This document shows, one piece after another, positions 62,180-64,000 of a stretch of 64,000 bases of DNA. The notes beneath the pieces are model-generated. The model was not told where the DNA came from, did not search any database, and was given only the letters and a program-made list of their open reading frames with translations. Positions within the stretch are counted from its first letter, which is position 1; each line of letters begins with the position of its first letter. Source of the stretch: Beijerinckiaceae bacterium (GTDB lineage: Bacteria > Pseudomonadota > Alphaproteobacteria > Rhizobiales > Beijerinckiaceae); contig CANBNG010000011.1 of the NCBI GenBank assembly GCA_947370975.1, positions 78,733-142,732 on the forward strand, read 5' to 3'. Made by a program: the position numbers and the translations under genes.

Positions 62180-64000
62180 TCAGACGCCCTTGTGCGACAG
62201 CGCGGCGGCGATCTCGTCCAGAATGGCGGGATCGTCGATCGTGGCGGGCGTCGACCATTCATCCTTGTCGGCGATCTTCTTCATCGTGCCGCGCAGGATC
62301 TTGCCAGAGCGCGTCTTGGGCAGGCGATTGACGGTGATCGCGATCTTGAAGGCAGCGACCGGACCGATCTTGTCGCGCACGAGCTGAACGATCTCCTTCT
62401 CGACCTCCAGCGGCGATTGCGTCACGCCCGATTTCAGCACGACAAAGCCGCAGGGCTGTTCGCCCTTCAGCGCATCCTTGATGCCGATCACCGCGCATTC
62501 GGCGACGGCGGGATGGGAGGCCAGCACTTCCTCCATGCCGCCCGTCGAGAGGCGATGGCCGGCGACGTTGATGATGTCGTCGGTGCGACCCATGATGTAG
62601 AGATAGCCATCGGCATCCTTGAAACCGGCGTCCGCGGTTTTGTAGAAGCCCGGAAAATCATCCAGATAGCTTTCCCGCATGCGATCATCCTGCTGCCAGA
62701 GCGTGGGCAGGCAGCCAGGGGGCAGCGGCAGCTTGATGACGATGGAGCCCATCTGGCCATTGGGCACGGGCTTTGCGGCTTCATCGACGATCTGCACATC
62801 GAAGCCCGGCATCGGCACGGTCGGCGAGCCATGCTTGATGGGCAGCAGGCCGAGGCCGACCGGATTGCCGACAATCCCCCAGCCTGTTTCCGTCTGCCAC
62901 CAATGATCGACCACCGGCACGCCGAGCACCTCTTCGGCCCAGGCGACCGTATCGGGATCGGCGCGCTCGCCCGCAAGAAAGAGCGTGCGCAAGGTTTTCG
63001 TCGAATGCACCTTCAGGAAGGAGGCCTGCGGATCTTCCTTGCGGATTGCACGGAAGGCGGTGGGCGCAGTGAACAGCGCGACCGCGCCATATTCATCGAT
63101 CACGCGCCAGAATGCGCCGGCGTCGGGCGTGCCGACGGGCTTGCCCTCATAGACGATGGTCGTCGCGCCATAGAGCAGCGGCGCATAGACGATGTAGGAA
63201 TGACCCACCACCCAGCCGACATCGGACGCTGACCAGAACACTTCGCCGGGCTCGATGCCGTAGAGGTTTTTCATCGTCCAGGTGAGCGCGACCATATGGC
63301 CGCCATTGTCGCGCACGACGCCCTTGGGGATGCCGGTCGTGCCCGACGTGTAAAGAATATAGAGCGGATCGGTCGCCTTCACCGGCACGCAAGGCGCGGC
63401 GCGCCCTGCCGCCTTGGCCGCCTCGACAAGGCTCGCCCAATCATGATCGCGACCCGCAATCATGGTGGCCTGCGCCTGTTCGCGCTGCAGCAGAATGACG
63501 GTTTCGGGCTTGGATGCCGACAGGCCGATGGCCGTATCGAGCAGCGGCTTGTAAGCCACGACGCGGCCGGGCTCGATGCCGCAAGAGGTCGTGAGCACAA
63601 GTTTGGGCTTGGCGTCATCGATGCGGGTGGCAAGTTCCTTTGCCGCAAAGCCGCCAAACACAACCGAATGGATCGCGCCAATGCGCGCGCAGGCGAGCAT
63701 GGCGACCAGAGCTTCGGGAATCATCGGCATGTAGACGATGATCCGGTCGCCCTTCACGACGCCGAAATCCTGCAACACGCTGGCAAGCGCGCTCACATCT
63801 GCAAGCAATTGCGCATAGGTGATCTTGCGCTTCGTATGGGTGACGGGGCTGTCATAGATGATCGCCGTCTGGTCCGCGCGCCCCCGCTCGACGTGGCGAT
63901 CGACGGCATTGTAGCAGGTGTTGCAGAGAGCATCGGGGAACCAGCGGCCATAGGGGCCCTGCGCCGCATCGAACATCTGGCGCGGCGGTTCAATCCAGTC
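62180..64000 (-). CDS. prpE: Propionyl-CoA synthetase, partial at window edge
   Basis: 607 codons visible; the frame stays open to the window edge with DWIEPPRQM in front of the first Met at 63976, as in full-length PrpE (about 630 residues), so the true start lies outside. Seen: NTCYNAVDRHVERG, YTSGTTGIPKGVVRDNGGH, WWQTETGWG and the acylation Lys region RLPKTRSGKILRGTMK. Makes propionyl-CoA (and acetyl-CoA) from the acid. No prpBCD is in the window. Confidence 0.93.
   Translation of the reverse strand, partial: DWIEPPRQMFDAAQGPYGRWFPDALCNTCYNAVDRHVERGRADQTAIIYDSPVTHTKRKITYAQLLADVSALASVLQDFGVVKGDRIIVYMPMIPEALVAMLACARIGAIHSVVFGGFAAKELATRIDDAKPKLVLTTSCGIEPGRVVAYKPLLDTAIGLSASKPETVILLQREQAQATMIAGRDHDWASLVEAAKAAGRAAPCVPVKATDPLYILYTSGTTGIPKGVVRDNGGHMVALTWTMKNLYGIEPGEVFWSASDVGWVVGHSYIVYAPLLYGATTIVYEGKPVGTPDAGAFWRVIDEYGAVALFTAPTAFRAIRKEDPQASFLKVHSTKTLRTLFLAGERADPDTVAWAEEVLGVPVVDHWWQTETGWGIVGNPVGLGLLPIKHGSPTVPMPGFDVQIVDEAAKPVPNGQMGSIVIKLPLPPGCLPTLWQQDDRMRESYLDDFPGFYKTADAGFKDADGYLYIMGRTDDIINVAGHRLSTGGMEEVLASHPAVAECAVIGIKDALKGEQPCGFVVLKSGVTQSPLEVEKEIVQLVRDKIGPVAAFKIAITVNRLPKTRSGKILRGTMKKIADKDEWSTPATIDDPAILDEIAAALSHKGV

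Overview
The window is a stretch of chromosome, about 62-65% GC by eye, from an alphaproteobacterium that is probably a member of the Hyphomicrobiales (Rhizobiales). Evidence: lineage-typical families (trcR/DUF1013, DUF1192, DUF1465, DUF4164, DUF1059), the order DUF4164-zapA-6S RNA-formyltetrahydrofolate ligase, the run ybgC-tolQRAB-pal-ybgF-tilS-ftsH, tkt-gap-pgk-fba in one direction, a strongly alphaproteobacterial rpoH next to rluD, and CtrA-type TTAA-N7-TTAA boxes. No phage, insertion sequence, CRISPR array, tRNA or rRNA gene was seen.

Layout. 1-3.5 kb: glycogen/maltodextrin genes malQ (cut by the window edge) and glgX, with overlapping ends. 3.6-15.5 kb: an accessory catabolic region. 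It holds a EutA-like reactivase with a His/Asp-rich N-terminus, two tandem paralogous small cupins, a TctC-type binding protein and a LysR regulator on the minus strand. The LysR gene is divergent from an ACMSD-like amidohydrolase across a perfect 21-bp operator-like palindrome. A Fic protein follows, then an IclR regulator, a class A flavin monooxygenase, a class II aldolase and an orphan ABC binding protein, all reading leftwards. Together they look like one or two undescribed routes for aromatic or carboxylate compounds; the substrate cannot be read from sequence. 15.6-27 kb: a BaiN-like flavoprotein, rluD, rpoH, a proline-rich membrane protein, purA, serC, an outer-membrane barrel protein under three phased CtrA boxes, glmM and an ArsC-family reductase.

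27-40.6 kb: a TSUP permease, ruvCAB, a mazEF toxin-antitoxin pair inserted with overlapping reading frames in front of ybgC, then the Tol-Pal envelope operon, tilS and ftsH. 40.9-46.3 kb: central carbon genes tkt-gap-pgk-fba (minus). 46.6-54.6 kb: DUF4164, zapA, 6S RNA, fau, a YmdB-like phosphoesterase, yebC, a ThiE-like protein, a Sel1-repeat protein, suhB and a MotA/ExbB-like plus OmpA/MotB-like motor pair. 54.6-64 kb: an MsbA-like ABC exporter, rpmE, several small conserved proteins, a quinone oxidoreductase, trcR, a FadD-like acyl-CoA ligase and propionyl-CoA synthetase prpE (cut by the right edge).

Two families of dispersed palindromic repeats sit in intergenic spaces (about 12.1, 22.9, 23.05 and 40.7 kb). 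The most unusual items are the EutA/twin-cupin catabolic cluster, the altered metal site of the amidohydrolase, the mini-ORF plus 20-bp palindrome bridging ruvA and ruvB, the toxin-antitoxin pair embedded in a core operon, and the ZorAB-like motor pair without Zorya effectors.
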